A program made the translations under genes and the position numbers. A stretch of 64,000 bases of DNA from JARRON01 sp037383845 (GTDB lineage Bacteria; Pseudomonadota; Gammaproteobacteria; Steroidobacterales; XN24), in the NCBI GenBank assembly GCA_037383845.1, contig JARRON010000003.1, positions 1 to 64,000 of the forward strand. The letters run 5' to 3'. Position 1 is the first letter of the stretch, and every line of letters starts with the position of its first letter. Below the pieces are notes generated by a model, which was not told the origin of the DNA, made no database searches, and worked only from the letters and a program-made list of their open reading frames with translations. Shown here in pieces: positions 16,968-25,523 of the stretch.

Positions 16968-17876
16968 ATGGAGACCGGCGGCCCTGAACGGCAATGGATC
17001 CAGCGCTGGCTGGATCACCTCAGGTACGAGCGCCGGCTGTCCCCTCTGACCGTGAAGAACTACCACCGGGACGTGGAGGCGCTGTACACGTTCCTCTGCA
17101 ATGCCGAGATTCCCTCCTGGGCGGCCGTGGATCCCGGCCACCTGCGTTCTTTCGCGGCCCGGCTGCACCGCCGCGGCCTGGCGCCGCGCAGCATCCAGCG
17201 GCGCCTGGCGGCGGTCCGCAACCTGTTCAACTTCCTCATCCGGGAGGGCGTGGCGAAATCCAACCCGGGCGTGGACATCACCGCTCCCAGGGCGCCTAAG
17301 CGGCTGCCGGAGACGCTCGACGCCGACCAGGTAGGCCGGCTGCTGGATATCAGGCTCGACCACCCCCTGGCGACCCGGGACAGGGCCATCATGGAGCTGC
17401 TTTACTCCTCGGGACTGCGCCTGGCGGAACTGGTGGGCCTGTCGATCACCGATGTTGACCTGGCCGAATGCACGGTGCGCGTGGAGGGCAAGGGGGCCAA
17501 GACGCGCGTTGTGCCGGTGGGCGGGAAGGCACGGGATGCCATCCGGGACTGGCTCCGGGTGCGTCCCCAGTTCCTGAAGGATGACGAGCCGGCGCTGTTC
17601 ATCAGCCGCAACGGCTACAAGCTGTCCGCCCGGAACGTCCAGGCCCGGGTACAGCGATGGGCGCGGGTGCTGGGACTGTCCCAGGACGTCAGCCCCCATA
17701 CCTTCCGCCACTCCATGGCCACACACCTCCTGGAATCCAGCGGCGACCTCCGGGCCGTCCAGGAACTGCTGGGCCACGCGGACATCAGCACTACCCAGAT
17801 CTACACCCACCTTGATTTCCAGCATCTCGCCCGCATTTATGATCAGGCCCACCCGCGGGCGAGGAAGCGGCGCTAG
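16968..17876 (+). CDS. xerC: Tyrosine recombinase XerC
   Basis: 302 residues. Resolves chromosome dimers at dif together with XerD. N-terminal SAM-like core-binding domain to about 105, then the catalytic domain with Arg151 (SSGLRLAEL), Lys175 (VEGKGAKT), His244/Arg247 (HTFRHSMA), His270 and nucleophile Tyr279 (LLGHADISTTQIYTH). The complete set of residues and the dapF-DUF484-xerC context separate it from XerD and from phage integrases. Confidence 0.95.
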   Translation: METGGPERQWIQRWLDHLRYERRLSPLTVKNYHRDVEALYTFLCNAEIPSWAAVDPGHLRSFAARLHRRGLAPRSIQRRLAAVRNLFNFLIREGVAKSNPGVDITAPRAPKRLPETLDADQVGRLLDIRLDHPLATRDRAIMELLYSSGLRLAELVGLSITDVDLAECTVRVEGKGAKTRVVPVGGKARDAIRDWLRVRPQFLKDDEPALFISRNGYKLSARNVQARVQRWARVLGLSQDVSPHTFRHSMATHLLESSGDLRAVQELLGHADISTTQIYTHLDFQHLARIYDQAHPRARKRR

Positions 17877-17945
17877 CCCACAGGGGGCAGGCGTGCGGCG
17901 TCCCGTCGCCGGTGGCCTGCAGACTCGCAACACCCGGGAGCCAGC

Positions 17946-18479
17946 ATGGAACAGTTCCGCGGAACCACCATTCTCGCCGCGCGCCGTGACGGCGTGGTCG
18001 CCATCGGCGGCGACGGGCAGGTGAGCCTCGGCAATACCGTCATGAAGGGCAACGCCCGCAAGGTTCGTACCCTGCACGACGGGAAGGTCCTGGCGGGATT
18101 CGCCGGCGGCACCGCCGATGCCTTCACCCTCTTCGAGCGCTTCGAGGCCAAGGTCACCAAGCACGGCAATCTCACCCGTGCCGCCATCGAACTGGCCAAG
18201 GACTGGCGCACCGACAGGATGCTGCGGCGGCTCGAGGCACTGCTATGCGTGGCCGACGCGGAGAAGACTTTCGTCATATCCGGCAACGGCGACGTCATCG
18301 AGCCGGAGCACGACGTCATCGCCATCGGCTCCGGCGGGCCTTTCGCCCAGGCCGCGGCCAGGGCGCTGCTGGAGAACACCGCTCTCGGCGCCGAGGACAT
18401 CGTCCGACGGGCAATGGAGATCGCTGCGGACATCTGCGTCTACACCAACCGCAATCTGGTTATCGAGACCCTCAAATGA
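17946..18479 (+). CDS. hslV: ATP-dependent protease subunit HslV
   Basis: 177 residues. Peptidase of the HslUV proteasome-like machine. The catalytic N-terminal threonine is Thr7 in GTTILAARRDG, so a 6-residue propeptide MEQFRG must be removed. GGDGQVSLGNTVMK and GFAGGTADAFTLFE are diagnostic. Stop overlaps the hslU ATG in ATGA. Confidence 0.96.
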   Translation: MEQFRGTTILAARRDGVVAIGGDGQVSLGNTVMKGNARKVRTLHDGKVLAGFAGGTADAFTLFERFEAKVTKHGNLTRAAIELAKDWRTDRMLRRLEALLCVADAEKTFVISGNGDVIEPEHDVIAIGSGGPFAQAAARALLENTALGAEDIVRRAMEIAADICVYTNRNLVIETLK

Positions 18480-19822
18480 GCGATACCCCCATGACCCCCA
18501 GGGAAATCGTCCAGGAACTGGACAAGCACATCGTTGGCCAGGAGGCGGCGAAGCGGGCCGTGGCCATCGCCCTGCGGGACCGCTGGCGCCGGATGCAGGT
18601 GGATGAGCCCCTGCGCTCGGAGATCACGCCCAAGAACATCCTGATGATCGGTCCCACCGGGGTGGGCAAAACCGAGATCGCCCGCCGACTGGCGCGGCTC
18701 GCCCGGGCACCCTTCATCAAGGTCGAGGCCACCAAGTTCACCGAGGTGGGCTATGTCGGTCGCGAGGTCGACAGCATCATCCGGGACCTGGCTGACGCCG
18801 CGGTGAAGATGACCCGGGAGCAGGAACTGTCCCGGGTCCGTCACCGCGCGGAGGACGCTGCGGAAGAGCGCATCCTGGATGCCCTCCTGCCAGGGACGCG
18901 GTCCGCCGAGGGATGGCAGACCGAGGAGGCGGAGCAGGCCCAGGGCGCGGAGACCCGCCAGAAGTTTCGCAAGATGCTGCGGGAGGGCCGGCTTGACGAC
19001 AAGGAGATCGAGCTGGAGATCAGCGCCGCCCCCGCAGGAGTCGAGATCATGACCCCGCCGGGCATGGAGGAAATGGCCAGCCAGCTCCAGGGCCTGTTCA
19101 AGAACCTGTCCGGCGGACGGACGCGCCGCCGCAAGATGCGGGTCAGCGAGGCCGCCAAGCTGCTGGTGGAGGAAGAAGCGGCCAAGCTCGTCAACGACGA
19201 GGAGGTCAAGATCAAGGCCATCGCCAGCGTGGAGCAGAATGGCATCGTGTTCATCGACGAGATGGACAAGGTAACCGGGCGTGAAGGCACGACGGGCGCT
19301 GACGTGTCCCGGGAAGGCGTGCAGCGCGACCTTCTGCCGCTGGTGGAGGGCTGCACGGTCAGCACCCGCTACGGAATGGTGAAGACCGACCACATCCTGT
19401 TCATTGCCTCCGGAGCCTTCCACCTGGCCAAGCCGTCGGACCTTATCCCCGAGCTTCAGGGCCGGCTGCCGATCCGGGTCGAGCTGGACGCCCTGCACAC
19501 AGGCGACTTCGTGAGGATTCTCACCGAGCCGGATGCTTCCCTGACGGACCAGTACCGGGCCCTGCTCGCGACGGAGGGAGTCACGGTGGAGTTTGCCGCC
19601 GACGGCATCCGCCGCATCGCCGAAATCGCCGACCAGGTGAACGAGCGCTCCGAGAACATCGGGGCCCGCCGGCTGCACACGGTGCTGGAGCGGCTGCTGG
19701 AATCGGTCTCCTTCGATGCGGCCGACCGGGGCGGCAGCACCGTCACGGTGGATGCCGCCTACGTGGACGCCAACCTGGGCGAGCTGGCTGCGGACGAGGA
19801 CCTCTCCCGCTACATCCTCTGA
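18476..19822 (+). CDS. hslU: ATP-dependent protease ATPase subunit HslU
   Basis: 448 residues. AAA+ unfoldase that feeds HslV. Walker A GPTGVGKT at 59-66, the pore loop in TEVGYVGREVDSI, Walker B GIVFIDEMDK, sensor IASGAFH, and the C-terminal tail ending LSRYIL that inserts into HslV. The acidic, charged I domain (about 110-240) is of normal length. Coupled to hslV by ATGA. Confidence 0.97.
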   Translation: MSDTPMTPREIVQELDKHIVGQEAAKRAVAIALRDRWRRMQVDEPLRSEITPKNILMIGPTGVGKTEIARRLARLARAPFIKVEATKFTEVGYVGREVDSIIRDLADAAVKMTREQELSRVRHRAEDAAEERILDALLPGTRSAEGWQTEEAEQAQGAETRQKFRKMLREGRLDDKEIELEISAAPAGVEIMTPPGMEEMASQLQGLFKNLSGGRTRRRKMRVSEAAKLLVEEEAAKLVNDEEVKIKAIASVEQNGIVFIDEMDKVTGREGTTGADVSREGVQRDLLPLVEGCTVSTRYGMVKTDHILFIASGAFHLAKPSDLIPELQGRLPIRVELDALHTGDFVRILTEPDASLTDQYRALLATEGVTVEFAADGIRRIAEIADQVNERSENIGARRLHTVLERLLESVSFDAADRGGSTVTVDAAYVDANLGELAADEDLSRYIL

Positions 19823-19888
19823 CCGGGAGCCCGGGCACACCCTCACGGCCCGGCGGCCCGTTACAATGGCGGTTCCCCTCGAGAAGCC

Positions 19889-20281
19889 ATGAGGCAACCC
19901 GCCATGCGAGAGCCGGACCAGGCCCCCTCCGAGATCAAGCTGCACCGGAAATCACGGTCGCTGGAACTCGTCTATCCCGACGGCGAGGCCTTCCGCCTGC
20001 CCTGCGAGTACCTGCGCGTGTTCTCCCCTTCCGCGGAGGTCCAGGGCCACGGCCCTGGGCAGGGCGTCCTCCTGGTGGGCAAGGAAAAAGCCAACATCAA
20101 GGAGATCGAGCCCGTGGGCAACTACGCCGTCCGCCTCATCTTCGAGGACGGCCACAACTCCGGCATCTACTCCTGGGATTACCTGCGCTACCTCGGCGAA
20201 CGCCAGGAAGAAAACTGGGCCAACTACCTGGCCCGGCTGGAGGAGGTCGGCTACAAGCGCAAACCCGTGGAAGACGAATGA
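19889..20281 (+). CDS. DUF971 family protein (gamma-butyrobetaine hydroxylase-like N-terminal domain)
   Basis: 130 residues. DUF971 signature in SLELVYPDGEAFRLPCEYLR and FEDGHNSGIYSWDYLRYLG. Small proteins of this family commonly sit between hslU and ubiE in gammaproteobacteria. Function unknown; the fold resembles the N-terminal domain of gamma-butyrobetaine hydroxylase. A TACAAT (-10-like) at 19862-19867 precedes it. A second ATG at 19904 is a possible alternative start. ATGA overlap with ubiE. Confidence 0.85.
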   Translation: MRQPAMREPDQAPSEIKLHRKSRSLELVYPDGEAFRLPCEYLRVFSPSAEVQGHGPGQGVLLVGKEKANIKEIEPVGNYAVRLIFEDGHNSGIYSWDYLRYLGERQEENWANYLARLEEVGYKRKPVEDE

Positions 20282-21033
20282 CCCGTCAGCAGGACACCAC
20301 CCACTTCGGCTACCAGGAAGTTCCGCGGGGCGAGAAGGCGCGCCGGGTCCGTGGCGTCTTCGACTCCGTCGCCGACCGCTACGACCTGATGAACGATCTG
20401 ATGTCCCTGGGCGTCCATCGGTTCTGGAAGCGTTACGCCATCGAGAAGGCGGCGCTCAGGCCGGGCCAGCGGGTGCTGGACCTGGCCGGGGGAACAGGCG
20501 ACCTGGCAGGGCTCATGGCGCCGAAGGTGTCCCCCGGAGGCGGCGTGGTGCTGTCGGACATCAACGAGTCCATGCTCCGGCGCGGCCGGGAGAGGCTCCT
20601 GGATGCCGGTTTCGCCGGTGACCGGGTCACCTATTGCCTGGCGGACGCGGAGAAGCTCCCCTTCGCCGACGGCAGCTTCGACGTGGTCACAATCGCCTTC
20701 GGACTTCGCAACGTCACCGACAAGGACGCGGCGCTGGCCTCCATGTACCGGGTCCTGAAGCCCGGCGGCCAGCTCCTGATCCTGGAATTCTCCCGGCCCG
20801 TGGCTCCCGGCCTGGCGCCCCTTTACGACCTGTACTCCTTCCGCGTCCTGCCTGCTTTGGGACAGGCGGTGGCCGGGGACGCGGCCAGCTACCGGTACCT
20901 GGCAGAGTCCATCCGTATGCATCCCGACCAGGAAACCCTGCAGTCCATGATGGAAGGCGCCGGATTCGAGGGCTGCCGCTACCACAACCTCACCGGCGGC
21001 ATCGTCGCCCTGCACCGGGGCTGGCACTACTAG
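20278..21033 (+). CDS. ubiE: Ubiquinone/menaquinone C-methyltransferase
   Basis: 251 residues, class I SAM methyltransferase. UbiE signatures are TTHFGYQEVP near the N-terminus, FDSVADRYDLMNDLMSLG, the SAM-binding VLDLAGGTGDLA, FGLRNVTDKDAAL and the C-terminal LTGGIVALHRGWHY. Acts on the C2 position of the quinone ring. Its TAG stop shares the G with the GTG start of ubiJ. Confidence 0.96.
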   Translation: MTRQQDTTHFGYQEVPRGEKARRVRGVFDSVADRYDLMNDLMSLGVHRFWKRYAIEKAALRPGQRVLDLAGGTGDLAGLMAPKVSPGGGVVLSDINESMLRRGRERLLDAGFAGDRVTYCLADAEKLPFADGSFDVVTIAFGLRNVTDKDAALASMYRVLKPGGQLLILEFSRPVAPGLAPLYDLYSFRVLPALGQAVAGDAASYRYLAESIRMHPDQETLQSMMEGAGFEGCRYHNLTGGIVALHRGWHY

Positions 21034-21635
21034 TGGAACCCTCCCCTCCGCGCCTGTTCCAGCCCGTGGCTAACCTGCTCAACCAGGGCATACGTGGCTC
21101 ACGGGATGCCCGGGACCGGTGCCAGGCGCTGGAGGGCGCCACGTTCCGCATGCAGCTGGAGGGCCTGGGCCTTGGCTTCACCCTGCGATCGGCGGGCGAC
21201 AGGGTTGCCGTGACCGACGAGACGGACGCCGACGCCCGCCTGTCCGGTCGGCCACTGGCCCTGGCCAGGCTCGCCGCCACCGGCGACGAGGCGCTGCTGC
21301 GCTCGAAATCGGTCAGGATCGAGGGGGACCCCATGGTCGCCCGGGACTTCCAGGCACTGATCCAGCTGGCCGCCCCGGACTTCGAGGAAGCCCTTGCGCG
21401 CCTGGTGGGAGACGTGGCGGCGCGCCGCCTCGCGAACCTGGCCCGGGGCGCAGCCACCTGGGGCCTGGACGCCGCGGACCGGCTTTCCCGGGACGTGGCG
21501 GAGTACCTTCAGGAGGAAAGCGGCGATCTTCCCACCCGGCACGAGGTGGAGCAGTTCCTGGACCAGGTGGACACCCTGGCCGCCGACGTGGAGCGGGCCG
21601 GCGTCCGTCTGCGGCGTCTCGAGCAGGCGCGGTGA
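21033..21635 (+). CDS. ubiJ: Ubiquinone biosynthesis accessory factor UbiJ (SCP2 domain)
   Basis: 200 residues from a GTG overlapping the ubiE stop. N-terminal SCP2-type lipid-binding domain (about 5-105: LNQGIRGSRDARDRCQALEG, RLSGRPLALARL, VRIEGDP) and a C-terminal helical part (HEVEQFLDQVDTLAADVE). Organises the Ubi enzyme complex in E. coli. Its TGA is nested in the GTGA start of ubiB, so the three genes are translationally coupled. Confidence 0.9.
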   Translation: MEPSPPRLFQPVANLLNQGIRGSRDARDRCQALEGATFRMQLEGLGLGFTLRSAGDRVAVTDETDADARLSGRPLALARLAATGDEALLRSKSVRIEGDPMVARDFQALIQLAAPDFEEALARLVGDVAARRLANLARGAATWGLDAADRLSRDVAEYLQEESGDLPTRHEVEQFLDQVDTLAADVERAGVRLRRLEQAR

Positions 21636-23275
21636 TCGGCCCTCGCCAGTTCCTGCGGCTCGTACACATCCAGCGGGTGCTGCTGAAGCACGGCCTGGAC
21701 GATCTTGTATCGGCCACGCCCCTGCATCGGCCGCTGCGCTGGCTGGCGCGCGTGCCGGGCTTCGGTCGGGCCGACGGGGCGGCGGCGCTGCCGGTGGGGG
21801 TGCGGCTGCGGGAAGCCCTGGTGGAGCTGGGACCCATCTTCGTCAAGTTCGGCCAGGCCCTGTCCACCCGCCGGGACCTCCTGCCGAGGGACGTCGCCGA
21901 CGAGCTGGCCAGGCTGCAGGACCGCGTGCCGCCCTTCGCCGGCTCCATGACCCTGGAAATCCTTGATGGGGCGTACCGGCGGCCGGTCTCGGAGATGTTC
22001 GACAGCGTCGAGGAAGTGCCGCTGGCGGCCGCCTCCATCGCCCAGGTACACGGCGCGACCCTTCCCGACGGCCGCGAGGTCATCGTGAAAGTTCTGCGCC
22101 CCGGAGTGCGGCAGCAGATCCGCCGGGACCTGGAGCTGCTCTATGCCATGGCGGGCCTTGCCGACCGATACTGGCACGAAGCCCGCCGCTTCCGTCCCCG
22201 GGAAGTAGTGGCGGAATTCGACAACACGCTCATGGACGAGCTGGACCTGATGCGGGAAGCCGCCAACGCGGCCCAGCTCCGGCGCAACTTTGACGGCTCA
22301 CCGCTGCTTTACATCCCGGAAGTGCACTGGGACTGGTGCCGCCCCGGGGTGCTGGTGATGGAGCGCATTCACGGCATCAACATCGGCGACACCGCGGCCC
22401 TCCAGGACGCCCAGGTCGACATGAGAACTCTGGCCGCGCGGGGGGTCGAGATTTTCTTCACGCAGGTCTTCCGTCACAACTTCTTCCACGCCGACATGCA
22501 CCCGGGGAACATCTTCGTGGACCCGGCGGACCCGGCCCGGCCCCGCTACATCGCCGTCGACTTCGGCATCGTCGGCAGCCTGAACCCCCGCGACCAGCAG
22601 TACCTGGCAGAGAACTTCCTGGCGTTCTTCAACCGTGACTACCACCGCGTGGCGAGGCTGCACGTGGACTCCGGCTGGGTGGCGCCGGGCACGCGGCTGG
22701 ACGAGGTGGAGTCGGCATTCCGCACCGTCTGCGAGCCCATTTTCAATCGCCCCCTGAAGGACATCTCCTTCGGCCAGTTCCTGGTCAGGCTCTTCACCGT
22801 GGCCCGCCGCTTCAACATGGAGGTCCAGCCCCAGCTGATCCTGCTGCAGAAGACCCTGCTGAACATCGAAGGCCTGGGCCGGGAACTGTACCCGGACCTG
22901 GACCTTTGGGAGACGGCCCAGCCGATTCTCGAGGAATGGATGCGGGAGCGGATCAGCGGCCGGGCCATCGTCGAACGGCTCAGGGAACAGCTGCCCGAGG
23001 TGGGCGAGAGCATCCAGGAATTTCCCCAGGTGGTCCACGCCATCCTCCAACGGGCGGCGGAGGGCCGCCTCCAGGTCGAGGTAAAACAGCCCGCCCTGGA
23101 GAAGCTTCACCGGGACCTGGCCTCCGACCGGCGCCAGCGCTGGAAGCTGACCGTGGGAGCGGCCGCCCTGCTTTCCGGCGTCCTCTGGCTGGGCCTGGAG
23201 ACCTCACCGGTCGCCCCGGGCTGGCTCCTGCTGGTCGCCGGCGCCGCTGCCCTCGGCCTCTCCCGGCCCCGATAG
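21632..23275 (+). CDS. ubiB: UbiB atypical kinase/ATPase of ubiquinone biosynthesis
   Basis: 547 residues from GTG. The ADCK/UbiB family KxGQ-like motif is in FVKFGQALSTRRDLLP. The Ala-rich nucleotide loop is AAASIAQVHGA, the catalytic region is HADMHPGNIFVD, and the metal-binding segment is VDFGIVG. Two C-terminal transmembrane helices (about 500-545) anchor it to the inner membrane. The last 72 bp overlap the 3' end of the convergent LysR gene. Confidence 0.95.
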   Translation: MIGPRQFLRLVHIQRVLLKHGLDDLVSATPLHRPLRWLARVPGFGRADGAAALPVGVRLREALVELGPIFVKFGQALSTRRDLLPRDVADELARLQDRVPPFAGSMTLEILDGAYRRPVSEMFDSVEEVPLAAASIAQVHGATLPDGREVIVKVLRPGVRQQIRRDLELLYAMAGLADRYWHEARRFRPREVVAEFDNTLMDELDLMREAANAAQLRRNFDGSPLLYIPEVHWDWCRPGVLVMERIHGINIGDTAALQDAQVDMRTLAARGVEIFFTQVFRHNFFHADMHPGNIFVDPADPARPRYIAVDFGIVGSLNPRDQQYLAENFLAFFNRDYHRVARLHVDSGWVAPGTRLDEVESAFRTVCEPIFNRPLKDISFGQFLVRLFTVARRFNMEVQPQLILLQKTLLNIEGLGRELYPDLDLWETAQPILEEWMRERISGRAIVERLREQLPEVGESIQEFPQVVHAILQRAAEGRLQVEVKQPALEKLHRDLASDRRQRWKLTVGAAALLSGVLWLGLETSPVAPGWLLLVAGAAALGLSRPR

Positions 23276-24160
23276 CACGTCGTCGCAGGTTGACCGGAGG
23301 CAGTCCGCCAGGGCCCGGACCGCCGGGCCGGCCCCGTCCCGGTCGGCCAGGACCAGGTAGAGCTCGTGGCTGCGCGTGGCGCCGACGGCCAGGGCGAGGG
23401 GCCTGAGCCGGCCGGCGTCCAGGTCCTCCTCGATCCGGTGACGGGGCAGCCAGGCGTAGGCCATTCCCCGGCGGACCGCCTCCACGGACGTCGCCATGTG
23501 ACTGACCGTCCAGCGCTGCTCGGCGCCCAGCCAGCCGGCATCCATGCCTGGCCCGGCACCGGAATCGCGAACCACGATCTGCCGATGCTGGCGCAGATCC
23601 CGTTCCCCCACCGTGCCTCCGAGGCGGTGCAGCGGGTGGTCCGGATGCGCCACCGCGACGAAATCCACCCGGACCAGCGGCTCGCCCAGGAAACCCGGGG
23701 GTACCGCCGCCGTCACCGCCAGGTCCGCCTTGCCGGTGAACAGCTGCTCCGTGGTGCCGGACAGCACGGATTCCACCAGTTCAACACGGGTGGTGCCGGT
23801 GAGCCGCGAGAACCGCTCGAGGGCGGCCAGGAGCCTGGGACCGGGGAAGACGACCTCCACCGCCAGGGTAACAACCGGCTGCCATCCGGCGGCCAGCGGA
23901 CGGGCGGCCCGCTCCAGAGCCAGGGCCTCATCCACCAGGTAGCGGGACCGTCGGAGCAGCTCCCTTCCCGCCGCCGTCAGCTCCGCCCGCCGGCCCCGAA
24001 CCTCCAGGAGCGGCACACCGACGGCGGCCTCGAGGCGACGGACGCCGTGACTGACCGTGGACACGGACTTGGACAGGGCTTCCGCGGCCCCGGCGTAACC
24101 TCCGTAGTCCACCACGGCCTGAAACATCCGCCACTGCTCCAGCGTCGCTCGGGGTCTCAT
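23204..24160 (-). CDS. LysR-family transcriptional regulator
   Basis: 318 residues: an N-terminal winged helix-turn-helix (MFQAVVDYGGYAGAAEALSK, VSTVSHGVRRLEAAVG) and a type 2 periplasmic-binding effector domain (about 90-295). The C-terminal tail (GPGEAEGSGAGDQQEPARG) is read from bases that also encode the C-terminus of ubiB on the other strand. Divergent from the pirin gene, which it probably regulates. It differs from classical LTTRs in that the first helix is preceded by only about 6 residues. Confidence 0.88.
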   Translation of the reverse strand: MRPRATLEQWRMFQAVVDYGGYAGAAEALSKSVSTVSHGVRRLEAAVGVPLLEVRGRRAELTAAGRELLRRSRYLVDEALALERAARPLAAGWQPVVTLAVEVVFPGPRLLAALERFSRLTGTTRVELVESVLSGTTEQLFTGKADLAVTAAVPPGFLGEPLVRVDFVAVAHPDHPLHRLGGTVGERDLRQHRQIVVRDSGAGPGMDAGWLGAEQRWTVSHMATSVEAVRRGMAYAWLPRHRIEEDLDAGRLRPLALAVGATRSHELYLVLADRDGAGPAVRALADCLRSTCDDVLSGPGEAEGSGAGDQQEPARGDR

Positions 24161-24162
24161 AT

Positions 24163-24220
24163 TTCGATTTTATAGAAAAGTAAGGCCGATATTTTGCCCT
24201 TCAATGTTTATGAAATCGAA
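24163..24220. promoter_or_regulatory. Divergent LysR/pirin control region with an 8-bp inverted repeat
   Basis: The 89-bp gap between the two genes is strikingly AT-rich. TTCGATTT (24163-24170) is repeated inverted as AAATCGAA (24213-24220), 50 bp centre to centre (about five helical turns). One arm lies against the LysR start. This fits a LysR-type regulator bridging two half-sites, but no single T-N11-A box is decisive. Confidence 0.5.
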
Positions 24221-24249
24221 TTTATTGTCCGTGGACTGGAGGTACTCAC

Positions 24250-25095
24250 ATGAACACGAAGCGCATCTTCAGGGTCCTGGAAAGTCAGCCCGCCTCGGAC
24301 GGCGCCGGCGTGCGCATCCGCCGCACTGTGGCCCGCGGCACCCACGACCTTGACCCCTTTCTGATGCTGGACGAGATCCGGTCCGACGAGGCCGCGGATT
24401 TCGTCGCCGGCTTCCCGCCCCATCCCCACCGGGGCATCGAGACCCTTACCTACATGCTGGACGGCGGGTTCGTGCACGAGGACCACATGGGCCACCGTGC
24501 CGCGATTGCCGACGGCGGGGCCCAGTGGATGTCCGCGGGTCGCGGCGTCATTCACTCGGAAATGCCGCTGGCCGGCCGGGAAAGCATTCACGGCTTTCAG
24601 CTCTGGGTGAACCTCCCCGCGGCGGACAAGATGAAGACTCCGGACTACCGCCAGGCGGAGACCGCGGCTCTGCCGGAGACGGACATCCCCGGCGGCCGCG
24701 TCCGGGTGGTCGCCGGCCGACTCGGCGACGTCGCTTCACCCCTGGACGGCGTGGCCTGCGAAGCGGTGGTGCTGGACGTGGCGCTGCAGCCCGGAGCCAG
24801 CTTCACGTGGAGCCCCGCGGCCGGCCATCGCGTCCTGGTCCGACCCTACGCCGGGACGGTCAGCCTCCCGAACCCAGCCGGCCGCGACCTGGACCTGGCT
24901 GCAGGCCAGATGGCGATCCTGGAAGGCAGCGGTGAGGTCTCGGCGCGCGCTGCCGACGGAGGGGCGGGAATGCTGGTGATGTCCGGCCGGCCCCTGGGAG
25001 AGCCCATCGTGCAGTACGGACCCTTCGTCATGAACACCCCCGAACAGATCCGGGACGCCATTCGCGACTACCAGGCCGGGACGCTGGCCACCTGA
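24250..25095 (+). CDS. Pirin family protein
   Basis: 281-residue bicupin. The N-terminal cupin carries the metal site: His58 and His60 in PPHPHRGIET, His102 and Glu104 in GRGVIHSEMP. Bacterial pirins include quercetin 2,3-dioxygenases and redox-sensing regulators; which applies here is unknown. Good GGAGG Shine-Dalgarno at 24238-24242. Followed 38 bp later by a DoxX protein, a pairing seen with quinone or electrophile stress in other bacteria (inference). Confidence 0.92.
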   Translation: MNTKRIFRVLESQPASDGAGVRIRRTVARGTHDLDPFLMLDEIRSDEAADFVAGFPPHPHRGIETLTYMLDGGFVHEDHMGHRAAIADGGAQWMSAGRGVIHSEMPLAGRESIHGFQLWVNLPAADKMKTPDYRQAETAALPETDIPGGRVRVVAGRLGDVASPLDGVACEAVVLDVALQPGASFTWSPAAGHRVLVRPYAGTVSLPNPAGRDLDLAAGQMAILEGSGEVSARAADGGAGMLVMSGRPLGEPIVQYGPFVMNTPEQIRDAIRDYQAGTLAT

Positions 25096-25133
25096 CCTGT
25101 TCCGTGCGACCAGATATCAAGGGAGAGATACCG

Positions 25134-25520
25134 ATGGAAAGACTCAGCCCGTGGATCGAGCTGGCAGCCCGCCTGTTGCTCGTCGCCATGTTCCTCATCG
25201 CCGGCTTCGACAAGATTTCCGGCTACGAGGGCACCCAGCAGTTCATGCAGTCCAAAGGCGTGCCCGGCGCGCTCCTGCCCGTGGTGATCGCCCTCGAGAT
25301 TGCCGGCGGCCTCGCCGTGGCCATCGGCTATCGAACCCGGATCGCCGCGCTGCTGCTGGCCGGCTTTACCCTGGTCGCGACCCTGCTCTTCCACGGTAAC
25401 GTGGGGGACTCCACCCAGATGCTGTTCTTCCTGAAGAATCTGGGCGTTGCCGGTGGCTTGCTGCTCCTGGTGGTGCACGGCGCGGGGCCTCTGTCTGCCG
25501 ACTCGAAGCGCGCTTCGTGA
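25134..25520 (+). CDS. DoxX family membrane protein
   Basis: 128 residues, four transmembrane helices. The DoxX pattern begins WIELAARLLLVAMFLIAGFDK with KISGYEGT and continues FHGNVGDSTQM. Start MERLSPW chosen because GGGAGAG sits 6-12 nt upstream. Probably co-transcribed with pirin. DoxX-like proteins associate with thiol/quinone redox enzymes; no direct function assigned. Confidence 0.85.
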   Translation: MERLSPWIELAARLLLVAMFLIAGFDKISGYEGTQQFMQSKGVPGALLPVVIALEIAGGLAVAIGYRTRIAALLLAGFTLVATLLFHGNVGDSTQMLFFLKNLGVAGGLLLLVVHGAGPLSADSKRAS

Positions 25521-25523
25521 CCG

